26,328 bases of DNA. It comes from a virus. The notes under the pieces were generated by a model. That model was not told where the DNA came from. It ran no database searches and saw only the letters and a program-made list of their open reading frames with translations. The DNA lies in IMG/VR virus record IMGVR_UViG_3300027754_000373, positions 1 through 26,328 of that record; one strand, given 5' to 3'. A program made the position numbers and the translations under genes. This document shows positions 6,527 to 14,819 of the stretch, in pieces; position 1 is the stretch's first letter; each line of letters begins with the position of its first letter.

Positions 6527-8053
6527 ATGGCAAATAGAAGTACTAGATTTATTCTAAAAAACAATTCAAACTCAGCGGCACCTTTTTCTGGTGCTACGTT
6601 GTATGCTGGTGAACCAATAGTTAACACAGCTGCTGGTATTATGATGTTCTCTGGTGTTACCAGTGGAGGTAATGATTGGGTTCCAGCTGGTCCAAACGGA
6701 AATGGAAATTTCTTTGAGGTTGGTTCTAATCTTTATAACTTAAAAATTAGAAATCAAATTACATCATATAGTGGTGTAACAAATTTAACTGGTAAATTCT
6801 TATCTGGTACAACTAGTGGTTTCGTATTGGCAGATATTTCATCAATTACTGGTGTTGATACATATGTAACTGGTTTTACATATAACAATAACTTATTAAC
6901 AATTAAACAAAATGTTGGTCAAGCTGATTTAACAGCATTGATAAATACAATGACTGGTTTAACTGTTAATGGTACGTTATCAGCAACAACTGGTAATATT
7001 GGTACAATCAATACTACAACATTAAACGCTACTGGTGGTACGATTACAACGTTGGATTCAACAACAATAAACGGTGGTACTGTTAATGTTAATAATTTAG
7101 CTGTAACTGGAACTGCTACTTATAATCAAACAGCTACAGCTGCAAATGATATCGTGAATTACAGTACATTAACAGCATATTCACAAACAAATGATATTTA
7201 CGTAACTGGTGGTACTATTTCTTATACTGGTCCTAATGGTTCAATTGTTTTAGGTAGAAAAAACGCTTCAAATGTAACTTTAACTGGTTTAACTGATATA
7301 TACACTACTGGTGGTACTTATAATGCTGGTACACTTACATTAACAAATAATAACAATGGTTCATTTAACGTAACTGGTTTAACTTCAAGTGATACGTTTG
7401 TAACTGGATTCACATATTCACCAACAACAAACACATTTACAATTAAACAAAATCAAGGTCAATCTGATTTACCAGTTCAATTTACAACGGTTTCTGGTTT
7501 AACTTTATCTAACTTGACTGCTGGTAGAGTTGTTTATGTTGGAGCTGGTGGTTTATTAACTGATGAAGCTGGATTTACATACGATTCTGGAACAAACATA
7601 TTTAGTGTTCCTTCTGATGGTGCTGTTAGTGTTGGTACTGGTGGTTTATCAGTTGCTGGTGATGCAGTTATTCAAGGTTCATTAACAGTATTCGGTCCAG
7701 CTATCTCAGCGTTTACTACTCAATTATATGTAGAGGACCCTAATATCACACTTAACTATAATCCTACTGGAAATACAACTGCAACATCTATTGGTGCTGG
7801 TTGGACACTTCAAGATGGTAATGGTATAAATGGTGGAAACGTAAACTTAGATATCAGAGCGTTAAACACACTTACTGGTTTAACTGGTACTCAAATTCCT
7901 AACATTACTGAATACACTACATCTACTGGATATGCAAACAGAGGTTGGGTAACTCAATTAAATGATATCGTAATTAGAAGTACAAATATTACAACACCAA
8001 ATGGTGTTAGAGTATTGGCCGAATTTGACGTTCTCGATGGGGGTACATATTAG
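6527..8053 (+). CDS. Tail fibre protein
   Basis: 508 residues. The N-terminal about 50 residues (MANRSTRFILKNNSNSAAPF ... LYAGEPIVNTAAG) form the same baseplate-attachment-like domain as the 8217 product (RFILK/TFLIK, then GE..[IV]NTA.G). The middle consists of T/G/N-rich fibre repeats, such as TDIYTTGGTYNAGTLTLTNN and the FTIKQNQGQSDL repeats at two places. The C-terminal part (about 395-508) contains VEDPNITLNYNPTGN and ends in LDGGTY. Low sequence complexity and many TGGT-type turns are typical of elongated beta-structured fibres. It has its own promoter (6504) and probably ends at the hairpins after 8053. It is a receptor-binding or structural fibre; which receptor cannot be read from the sequence. 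Confidence 0.85.
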   Translation: MANRSTRFILKNNSNSAAPFSGATLYAGEPIVNTAAGIMMFSGVTSGGNDWVPAGPNGNGNFFEVGSNLYNLKIRNQITSYSGVTNLTGKFLSGTTSGFVLADISSITGVDTYVTGFTYNNNLLTIKQNVGQADLTALINTMTGLTVNGTLSATTGNIGTINTTTLNATGGTITTLDSTTINGGTVNVNNLAVTGTATYNQTATAANDIVNYSTLTAYSQTNDIYVTGGTISYTGPNGSIVLGRKNASNVTLTGLTDIYTTGGTYNAGTLTLTNNNNGSFNVTGLTSSDTFVTGFTYSPTTNTFTIKQNQGQSDLPVQFTTVSGLTLSNLTAGRVVYVGAGGLLTDEAGFTYDSGTNIFSVPSDGAVSVGTGGLSVAGDAVIQGSLTVFGPAISAFTTQLYVEDPNITLNYNPTGNTTATSIGAGWTLQDGNGINGGNVNLDIRALNTLTGLTGTQIPNITEYTTSTGYANRGWVTQLNDIVIRSTNITTPNGVRVLAEFDVLDGGTY

Positions 8054-8078
8054 TAACTAATTAATAATCAATTAGTTA
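8054..8078. other. Inverted repeat after the fibre gene
   Basis: TAACTAATT (8054-8062) pairs with AATTAGTTA (8070-8078) immediately after the TAG stop. There is no T-tract, so it is a weak hairpin, perhaps protecting the mRNA 3' end. Confidence 0.4.
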
Positions 8079-8115
8079 ATCACTAAAAGATTTACTTTAA
8101 AAATATCATAATTAT

Positions 8116-8151
8116 AATATGCACAATTTACGGATTGTGCATATTTATTTT
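8116..8151 (+). terminator. Hairpin terminator overlapping a promoter-like element
   Basis: AATATGCACAAT (8116-8127) pairs with ATTGTGCATATT (8134-8145) around TTACGG, followed by a T-rich run. The right arm contains TATTTATT (8142-8149), one base from the promoter motif. The 163 bases 8054-8216 hold only this, the preceding inverted repeat and the leader of the next gene. Confidence 0.65.
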
Positions 8152-8216
8152 ATAGAGGTTACATAACCCAAAATTATAACTCTTTATAGAGATTTTTAAG
8201 ACATACCATTATATAT

Positions 8217-9566
8217 ATGGCAAATAGAAAAAATACGTTTTTGATTAAACGTTCAAATGTTGCTGGGAAAGTTCCAGCAGCTGGTGATTTATTATTAGGT
8301 GAATTAGCTATAAACACAGCTGACGGAATACTTTACGCATCTGGAACAACAGCAAACTCAATACTTCCAATTGGTTGGGATAGAGTTGCTAGAACTGGTG
8401 ATACAATGACTGGTACTTTATTCACTCCATATCTATCTGCCACAACCGTATCTGCAACAACTTATTATAATTTACCAACTGATATAAGAGTAACTGGTGG
8501 TACTTATAACGCTGGTACAGCTATATTCACAAATAACACTGGTGGAACCTTTAATGTAACTGGATTTAGTATAGGTGGTGGTGGTGGTCAAATATTTTAC
8601 TTAAACTTATCACAATCACAAAACGGGAATAGGTTATTGAGTACAACCGCAAGTACTGCGTCTGAACAAACAAGTGGTGTTACAATTAATAATGGTGTGA
8701 CAAGTACTATTGCATCTTTTCAATCACAACCATTAAACATAACATTATTACCAGGTGGTATTTGGAGTTTTTATTTGCATTCATATAAACAAAACAATAA
8801 CGCAGCTTTTGAGATATTTGTTGAGGTTTATGGAAGAACAAGTGGTGGAACTCAAACATTGTTATTTACCACGGACCCAGTACCAGTAACGACAAATTCA
8901 CCTAACCCGTCAATGCAACTTACTGATGGTTATTTCAGTGGAACGTCATTAAATGTTAGTGATAGTATAGTTGCAACTGTTAGAGCAACTAATACGGGTA
9001 ACCAATCACACATAATAACTTTAGTTACTGAAGGTAATGCTCATTATTCATATGTTGTTTCAACAATACCAACACAACAAGGTTTAACTTGTGATACTTT
9101 AAGTGGTTGTAGTATTATTGAAACAATTCAAACTAATATTTCAAATAAGTTTGATAAAAGTGGTGGTACCATAACTGGTCCAACATTCTTTACGAATGGT
9201 TTAACAGCCAATACAATTAGTGCAACAACATATTATAATTTACCTAAATCAATACCTTATAGTAATAATAAATCACATGTAACATCAGCAACAACAGTTG
9301 GTGATAACTTTAATACTGGTGTTAGGTTAAGTGGTTCACCAATTGCTAATAGTTATGTTGGTGTAACAATAAATGGTATAAATGTTGAAGTTGGTAATGG
9401 GGTGATAACAAAAGATTGTTATTTTTCATCTAACGGTACTTCTGGTGGTGTAAGAAATTTTAGTGGTATAACAACTGGTGATTATTTTATGTGGAATACT
9501 ACTATTTCTGAATATGATTTAGATTCTACAGATATAATCTCATTTTATTATAATATATTAATATAA
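8217..9566 (+). CDS. Tail fibre protein
   Basis: 449 residues. The N-terminal domain, with TFLIKRSNVAGKVPAAG and GELAINTADG, is a widespread phage fibre N-terminus thought to bind the baseplate or a preceding fibre segment. One copy of the shared module follows (SATTYYNLPTDIRVTGGTY through NNTGGTFNVTGFS, about residues 80-121) and then a Gly-rich hinge GGGGGQ. A distinct globular region spans about 125-285 (FQSQPLNITLLPGGIWSFYL through VVSTIPTQQG), likely a beta-sandwich adhesin. A second partial module NTISATTYYNLPKS at about residue 335 precedes a C-terminal domain ending FYYNILI. No clear TATTTATA lies close upstream; the nearest is TATTTATT at 8142 in the terminator. Confidence 0.85.
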   Translation: MANRKNTFLIKRSNVAGKVPAAGDLLLGELAINTADGILYASGTTANSILPIGWDRVARTGDTMTGTLFTPYLSATTVSATTYYNLPTDIRVTGGTYNAGTAIFTNNTGGTFNVTGFSIGGGGGQIFYLNLSQSQNGNRLLSTTASTASEQTSGVTINNGVTSTIASFQSQPLNITLLPGGIWSFYLHSYKQNNNAAFEIFVEVYGRTSGGTQTLLFTTDPVPVTTNSPNPSMQLTDGYFSGTSLNVSDSIVATVRATNTGNQSHIITLVTEGNAHYSYVVSTIPTQQGLTCDTLSGCSIIETIQTNISNKFDKSGGTITGPTFFTNGLTANTISATTYYNLPKSIPYSNNKSHVTSATTVGDNFNTGVRLSGSPIANSYVGVTINGINVEVGNGVITKDCYFSSNGTSGGVRNFSGITTGDYFMWNTTISEYDLDSTDIISFYYNILI

Positions 9567-9593
9567 ATAATAAAACATTTAAAAAATAATAAC

Positions 9594-9601
9594 TATTTAT
9601 A
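9594..9601 (+). promoter_or_regulatory. TATTTATA promoter of the large fibre/lectin operon
   Basis: ACTATTTATATAAAAAG lies 18 nt before ATG 9620. Genes 9620 to 14721 follow with overlaps or gaps of at most 3 nt, so this one promoter probably serves five genes. Confidence 0.65.
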
Positions 9602-9619
9602 TAAAAAGATTAATATACC

Positions 9620-12388
9620 ATGAGTAGAATAAAAATTAAACAAATACAAGGTTTAGATACGTTAAGCTTTTATGTTAAAAGTAGTGGTAACACTATTACT
9701 AATGTCATAAATGCTTTATACACTAATACTATTTCTGCTACTACATATCAAAACTTACCTTTAGATATTACAGTAACTGGAGGTACTTATACTACTGGTA
9801 CTGCTACATTCACCAATAATACTGGTGGAACGTTTACAGTAACTGGTTTTAGTACTGGTGGTGGTAGTACGTTCACTGGTGGGACTGTAACTGGACCAAC
9901 TAATTTCACAGACGGTTTATCAGCAAATACAATATCTGCTACTACATATTACAATTTACCAATCGATATTAGAGTTACTGGTGGTACATATTCCAATGGA
10001 ACAACTACCTTTACGAACAATACTGGGGGTACATTTAGTGTTAGTGGATTTAGTACTGGTACATCGTCAACTGATACATTTGTAACTGGTGCTACTTATT
10101 CAAACAACACGTTTGCCTTTACCAATAATACTGGCGGTACATTTAATGTATTATTTAATACTGTAACTGGTCTTACAGTTAATGGTGATTTAACAGTAAC
10201 TGGGGGTACTCAATCAATATTTAGTGGAAATAGTTCATCGGATTTAGTTAGAATAACACAAACTGGTAGTGGTAATGCATTTGTTGTTGAAGATGACTCT
10301 AATTCAGACTCAACACCATTTGTAATTGACGCTAATGGTAATGTTGGTATGGGTACTCTTACACCGCAAACTGTACTACATGTTAAATCTAATCCTTCAA
10401 GTACACAAACTGCTATCATAAGATTAGAATCAGCAGCACAAACTGCGAATTCATCAATAGCTTATTGGTCTGCTGGTGTTAATAGATGGGAAGTTGGTAC
10501 TGGTATTGCTTTAGGTTTACCTTATGAAATATATGATAGAGTTGCTGGAGAAACAAGATTTGCAATAACTACTGGTGGTGCAACTGCATTTTTAAATGGT
10601 AATGTTGGTATTGGGACATCAACACCAATAACTAAATTAGATGTTAATGGTGATACTAGAATAAGTGGTGGATTAACTGCAAACACAATATCTGCTACTA
10701 CATATTTTAATTTACCTACCGATGTAAGAGTCACTGGTGGTACTTATACTAGTGGTACCGCTACATTTACTAATAATACTGGTGGAACATTTAGTGTATC
10801 TGGGTTTAGTACTGGTAGTACAACTAATATTGGTTCTGGAACAATTAATTATTTACCTAAATGGACTGGTTCAACTGCGTTGGGTAATAGTTTGATTAGA
10901 GATGATGGTACAAATATTGGAATAAACACAGCACCGTCATCAGAAGGTAAAGTATATATATATTCAAATACTGGAAATACTTCAGCCTTGTATGTTCAAA
11001 ATCAAAGCACAGCAAGTAGTTATGGTATTTGGTCTTTTGTGAATTCTGGAATGGGTTCACAAACTGCAATATTGGGTATTGCTGAAGGTAACCCTATAAC
11101 TGGTACTAGTATTGGTTTACTTGGTTTTGCAAATGATGGATTGTTAGGTATCGGTGTTAAAGGTGCTGTTGGTACTACTGAATTTGGTACTATGACAACT
11201 GGTATTGGTGGGTCTTTTGATGGTAGAGGTGATGGTGGATATGGTTACCCATCAATTTCTTATTCAGTTCAATTATTAGATGGTACTGAAGGTATTAATA
11301 AAGTATTGGTTTCAAAGACTGCTGATGGTAAAGCCAATTGGAGTTCTATATTATCTGGTTTAACTGGTGTTTATACAAATACTATTTCTGCTACAACATA
11401 TTTTAATTTACCTACCGATGTAAGAGTAACTGGTGGTACTTATTCCAATGGAACAACTACCTTTACAAATAATACTGGTGGAACATTTACAGTAACTGGT
11501 TTCAGTACTGGTGGAACATCATCAACTGATACATTTGTAACTGGTGCAACTTATTCTAATAATACGTTTACATTCAGAAATAATACTGGCGGTACATTTA
11601 ATGTATTATTTAATACTGTAACTGGTTTAACATCAACTGGAACAATAGCTTCTAGCGTTTTATCAGCCACAACATATCAAAACTTACCTACTGATATTAG
11701 AGTAACTGGTGGTACATTATCATCTGGTACAGCTACTTTTACCAATAATACTGGAGGAACATTTACAGTTACTGGATTCAGTACTGGTGGCGGTACATTT
11801 ACTGGTGGTACAGTGTCTGGTGCAACTTATTTTACTGGTGGTGTGAGTGCAAATACTCTAACTGCATCTGGTACTGGTCAAAATATACTTACTGTTATTG
11901 GTTCTGGGAATAGTACATCTTCACCAATATTTAGTGTTATTGGTTCTCAAGGTGAGTTATTTAGTGTTAGTGATTCATTAACTGGTTCATTATTTAGTGT
12001 CAACGATATTTCTGGTTTACCAATTGTCGAGGTGTTCTCTGATAATACTATTTTAATGGGTAGTTATCAAGCACCTTCATTAAATACAACTGTAAAAGTA
12101 ACACTTACAGCTGGTACGAATACAGTTTATTCTATACCAACAAGTGGTTATACTGGTGCGTTCTTTGATTATGCAGTTATTAGTACTGGTTCAACTGGTG
12201 CTAGAGCTGGAACAATTATGTCTATATGGAGTGGTACAACAGCACAATCTACTGATGTGTCAACAAACGATATAGGAACAACAGCTGGTATTTCATTCTC
12301 AGTTGCAGTAGTTGGTAGTAATGCAGTATTAAGTAGTTCAGCAACAACAGCTGGATGGACATTAAAAACAATAGTAAGAAGTATATAA
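9620..12388 (+). CDS. Large modular tail fibre protein
   Basis: 922 residues, the largest fibre of the window. It contains five copies of a 45-residue module (NTISATTYxNLPxDIxVTGG ... TFTNNTGGTFxVxGFSTG) at residues 36-80, 103-147, 355-399, 587-631 and 679-723. Two copies of a following block, TDTFVTGATYSNNTF...GTFNVLFNTVTGLT, sit at about 151-186 and 637-671. Between them lie 'GIGT.tP' fibre motifs (NVGIGTSTPITKLDVNG at about 328-344) and a segment QSIFSGNSSSDLV...GSGNAFVVEDD shared with the 14820 product. The C-terminal 130 residues (GSYQAPSLNTTVKVTLTAGT to IVRSI) form a non-repetitive terminal domain. The composition is almost free of charged residues. It is the first gene of an operon and is followed after 1 nt by the first lectin-like gene. 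Confidence 0.88.
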   Translation: MSRIKIKQIQGLDTLSFYVKSSGNTITNVINALYTNTISATTYQNLPLDITVTGGTYTTGTATFTNNTGGTFTVTGFSTGGGSTFTGGTVTGPTNFTDGLSANTISATTYYNLPIDIRVTGGTYSNGTTTFTNNTGGTFSVSGFSTGTSSTDTFVTGATYSNNTFAFTNNTGGTFNVLFNTVTGLTVNGDLTVTGGTQSIFSGNSSSDLVRITQTGSGNAFVVEDDSNSDSTPFVIDANGNVGMGTLTPQTVLHVKSNPSSTQTAIIRLESAAQTANSSIAYWSAGVNRWEVGTGIALGLPYEIYDRVAGETRFAITTGGATAFLNGNVGIGTSTPITKLDVNGDTRISGGLTANTISATTYFNLPTDVRVTGGTYTSGTATFTNNTGGTFSVSGFSTGSTTNIGSGTINYLPKWTGSTALGNSLIRDDGTNIGINTAPSSEGKVYIYSNTGNTSALYVQNQSTASSYGIWSFVNSGMGSQTAILGIAEGNPITGTSIGLLGFANDGLLGIGVKGAVGTTEFGTMTTGIGGSFDGRGDGGYGYPSISYSVQLLDGTEGINKVLVSKTADGKANWSSILSGLTGVYTNTISATTYFNLPTDVRVTGGTYSNGTTTFTNNTGGTFTVTGFSTGGTSSTDTFVTGATYSNNTFTFRNNTGGTFNVLFNTVTGLTSTGTIASSVLSATTYQNLPTDIRVTGGTLSSGTATFTNNTGGTFTVTGFSTGGGTFTGGTVSGATYFTGGVSANTLTASGTGQNILTVIGSGNSTSSPIFSVIGSQGELFSVSDSLTGSLFSVNDISGLPIVEVFSDNTILMGSYQAPSLNTTVKVTLTAGTNTVYSIPTSGYTGAFFDYAVISTGSTGARAGTIMSIWSGTTAQSTDVSTNDIGTTAGISFSVAVVGSNAVLSSSATTAGWTLKTIVRSI
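9725..11788 (+). repeat. Five copies of a 135-bp fibre module
   Basis: Copies at 9725-9859, 9926-10060, 10682-10816, 11378-11512 and 11654-11788, irregularly spaced. Each encodes SATTYxNLPxDIxVTGG, a variable x-x-G turn and NNTGGTFxVxGF. A sixth copy lies in the 8217 gene, and weaker versions are in the 6527 gene. Copies are similar at DNA level as well, which gives substrate for recombination. Confidence 0.85.
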
Positions 12389-12389
12389 T

Positions 12390-13049
12390 ATGGCATTTAG
12401 ATATTCACCCAAAATAGTAACCGATGGTCTAGTATTCAATGTAGACGCAGCTAATCCAAAATCATTTGTTAGTGGTAGTACGGTATGGAATGATTTAAGT
12501 ACAAATGCTAATAAGGGTGTACTAGTAAATGGTCCAGTATATAATTCATCAAATAGTGGTTGTATTTTATTTGATGGTACAGATGATTTTGTAAATTTAG
12601 GTACTATACCACAAATAGCTCCAGGTACTGGTGATTTTACATTTGATTTTTGGATTAACCCAACAAACTGGAACGCTACTTATGGACCTATTTTTACAAC
12701 AACGGTAAATAATGGTTTTTGGATTGGGAAGAATGCATCAAATTTTGTTTTAAGAGGTTATAATATCGCTGATGATTTACAATATGCAACATTTCCAACA
12801 GTAAATGTATGGACAAATCTTATAATAAGAAGGATTAGCGGTGTAACTAATATATATTATAATTTAGTTTCAGTTGTTAGTGGTACTGTTACTAGAAATT
12901 ATCCTCAAGGTGTTAGTGAAATTTCAAGGGATGGTGTAACAAACGTATTTAGTGGTAAAATTTCATCTATTAAATATTATAATAGAGCATTAACAACAGC
13001 AGAAATGTTACAAAATTATAACACATTAAAAAGTAGATTTGGGAAATAA
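12390..13049 (+). CDS. LamG-type (concanavalin A-like) lectin domain protein, copy 1
   Basis: 219 residues. A short N-terminal segment (KIVTDGLVFNVDAANPKSF ... GSTVWNDLST) leads into a jelly-roll domain with the LamG signatures CILFDGTDDFVNLG (about 58-71), FTFDFWINP (about 83-91) and GKISSIKYYNRALTTAE (about 189-205), ending LQNYNTLKSRFGK. Such domains bind glycans; on phage tails they are used for host-surface recognition. It is separated by one base from the fibre gene upstream, and its TAA stop shares a base with the ATG of the next paralogue (TAATG), so translation is coupled. The N-terminal segment is nearly identical to that of the 13049 product. Confidence 0.85.
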   Translation: MAFRYSPKIVTDGLVFNVDAANPKSFVSGSTVWNDLSTNANKGVLVNGPVYNSSNSGCILFDGTDDFVNLGTIPQIAPGTGDFTFDFWINPTNWNATYGPIFTTTVNNGFWIGKNASNFVLRGYNIADDLQYATFPTVNVWTNLIIRRISGVTNIYYNLVSVVSGTVTRNYPQGVSEISRDGVTNVFSGKISSIKYYNRALTTAEMLQNYNTLKSRFGK

Positions 13050-13753
13050 TGGCTGGGAAAGTATTAAATAAAATAGTTACTGATGGTTTAGTATTCAATG
13101 TAGACGCTGCTAACCCTAAATCCTTTATCAGTGGTAGTACGGTATGGAATGATTTAAGTACTTATATAAATAATGGTATTATTTATAACGCACCTACCTT
13201 TAGTTCTAGTAATAATGGTATTTTATTATTTGACGGAACAAATGAATATGTTGATTTTGGTACTACACCAACTAATACAATTAGAGGTGGTAGTCAATTT
13301 ACAATTAGTTATTGGGTTAAAAAGATTGCGAGTGATAGAGATATTATTGTTGGTTCATGGAATCATTCAGTTAGACAAGGATTTTTCTTAGAATGGTATA
13401 CAGATGGCAATATTTATTTTGGTAACTCTGCTGGTGGTACAAATAATAATGTAGCACCTTTGACTTGGACAAATGGTTGGTATCAAATTGTTGGGGTTTT
13501 TGATGGTTCACAAGCAACAAACGCTACGAAAGGTAAAATTTATGTTAACGGTCAATTATTAAATCAATCTGCATCTGGATTAAATACAACAGTTGTAACT
13601 AATAGTTTAACTAAATTTTATGTTGGTTTTGTTGAAAATTATAATCTTTATTCAAATACTTATATTGGTGATGTTTTATTATATAATAGAGCATTATCAG
13701 CAACTGAAGTTTTACAAAACTATAATATAACAAAAAAAAGATATGGATATTAA
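13049..13753 (+). CDS. LamG-type lectin domain protein, copy 2
   Basis: 234 residues, paralogue of the preceding gene. The N-terminal segment KIVTDGLVFNVDAANPKSF is the same and even the DNA is nearly identical there, whereas the lectin part has diverged. It contains ILLFDGTNEYVDFG, FTISYWVKK, the loop KGKIYVNGQLLNQ and the closing strand IGDVLLYNRALSATEVLQNY. Divergence after a conserved head suggests variation of binding specificity on a constant attachment segment. Start and stop overlap with the upstream gene (TAATG). It precedes a small gene after 3 nt. Confidence 0.85.
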   Translation: MAGKVLNKIVTDGLVFNVDAANPKSFISGSTVWNDLSTYINNGIIYNAPTFSSSNNGILLFDGTNEYVDFGTTPTNTIRGGSQFTISYWVKKIASDRDIIVGSWNHSVRQGFFLEWYTDGNIYFGNSAGGTNNNVAPLTWTNGWYQIVGVFDGSQATNATKGKIYVNGQLLNQSASGLNTTVVTNSLTKFYVGFVENYNLYSNTYIGDVLLYNRALSATEVLQNYNITKKRYGY

Positions 13754-13756
13754 ATT

Positions 13757-14029
13757 ATGGAAACAAATTTAAATGATTACGAAAACAGAAAATTCATGAT
13801 ACTTAATGTATCTGAATTAGAACTTATTGATTTTACTCAAGTATCTGAAACATCAATTGATACAGTTAGAAAATCAATCGATGGTGCCAAAACATTTGTT
13901 AAATGGGAGTCAGAAGAAATACCTTCATCTGTATTATCATTAACAACAAGTGAAGGACCGTATACATATGATGAAATATCAATAATATTAAATGGTCCAG
14001 AATGGACTGATGATAGACAAATGCCATGA
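13757..14029 (+). CDS. Small conserved phage protein in the fibre operon
   Basis: 90 residues, charged, without low-complexity fibre repeats. The core is KFMILNVSELELIDFTQV followed by SIDGAKTFVKWE and the C-terminal EGPYTYDEISIILNGPEWT. I know no function. Position between lectin-like fibre genes, and soluble, mixed alpha/beta composition unlike its neighbours, would fit a fibre-assembly chaperone, but that is inference. It overlaps the next gene by 4 bases (ATGA), so translation is coupled. Confidence 0.75.
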   Translation: METNLNDYENRKFMILNVSELELIDFTQVSETSIDTVRKSIDGAKTFVKWESEEIPSSVLSLTTSEGPYTYDEISIILNGPEWTDDRQMP

Positions 14030-14721
14030 GTACAGCAAGTAATTATAGAGGACCTAATATTATTAAAGATGGTTTAATATTGTATTTAGATGTTGCTACT
14101 AATAATTCATATAATAGATACTTTTCACCCACATCTTTAAAAGATATTTCGGGTAATAATTATGTAGGTACATTAGTAAACTCACCAGTTTATGATTCAA
14201 CTAATAATGGTTCTTTATTATTTGATGGATTAAATGAATATTTTAATATTGCTAGTCAAATATCAGTTACTATGAATACGATAGATATTTGGGTTAATAT
14301 GAAATCAACAACACCTTGCCCTATTTTGTATTATGGTTCAGATTCATTTGATTCAAATGTTTGGACTTGGGGTATAGCTGTATTTCCATCGTCAACACAT
14401 GGTTTTAATGAAGGACCTTTAAGTTATCCAACAACAAGTTTATATACTGAATCTGTTAATTTAAATGTTTGGAAGAACTTTACATTAGTTAGAAATGATA
14501 ATGGAAACGTTAAATTATATAAAAACGGTGTTTTAGTAGGTACTAAAGTTGGTAGTGGTACAGTTGCTTTAAGAGATGCTGCTGATAGATTATATATTGG
14601 TAAAGCTGGTAGTACATATGGTAATTTTAATATTGGTTCAATTAAAATATATAATAAGGCGTTATCAGCTACAGAAGCCTTACAAAACTATAATGTAACA
14701 AAATCTAGATTCGGTCTTTAA
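14026..14721 (+). CDS. LamG-type lectin domain protein, copy 3
   Basis: 231 residues. The same layout as the other two: NIIKDGLILYLDVATNNSY, then SLLFDGLNEYFNIA, IDIWVNMKS, the middle loop NVKLYKNGVLVGTK, and the closing SIKIYNKALSATEALQNYNV...RFGL. It is more distant from copies 1 and 2 than they are from each other. It begins with the ATGA overlap and is the last gene of the operon; the next gene has its own promoter. Probable glycan-binding tail protein. Confidence 0.83.
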   Translation: MSTASNYRGPNIIKDGLILYLDVATNNSYNRYFSPTSLKDISGNNYVGTLVNSPVYDSTNNGSLLFDGLNEYFNIASQISVTMNTIDIWVNMKSTTPCPILYYGSDSFDSNVWTWGIAVFPSSTHGFNEGPLSYPTTSLYTESVNLNVWKNFTLVRNDNGNVKLYKNGVLVGTKVGSGTVALRDAADRLYIGKAGSTYGNFNIGSIKIYNKALSATEALQNYNVTKSRFGL

Positions 14722-14767
14722 TTTCAAAGATTAGTTTAAAATAATTAAATTTTTCCTTATTAGAATA

Positions 14768-14775
14768 TATTTATA
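14768..14775 (+). promoter_or_regulatory. TATTTATA promoter for the 14820 gene
   Basis: AATATATTTATATACAT lies 44 nt before ATG 14820, giving an unusually long leader for this genome. The leader contains a purine-rich GGGAAAGG (14803-14810), 9 nt before the ATG, a weak Shine-Dalgarno-like site. Confidence 0.6.
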
Positions 14776-14819
14776 TACATAACATATAAATTAATCCTGG
14801 ATAGGGAAAGGCATTAATC

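Noticed and set aside
9725-11788. CRISPR-like array
   Set aside because: Repeats are 135 bp, irregularly spaced, imperfect and fully coding; they are protein modules. No tRNA cloverleaf or rRNA was seen by eye in the window either.
13179-13186. TATTTATA inside the second lectin gene as a promoter
   Set aside because: It is within coding sequence with no following start; the octamer is expected by chance in such A/T-rich DNA. Only copies shortly before gene starts were counted.
14776-14819. Riboswitch or structured leader before the 14820 gene
   Set aside because: The leader is longer than usual, but only a 3-bp CCT/AGG pairing and a purine-rich run are visible, and no known aptamer consensus is recognised.
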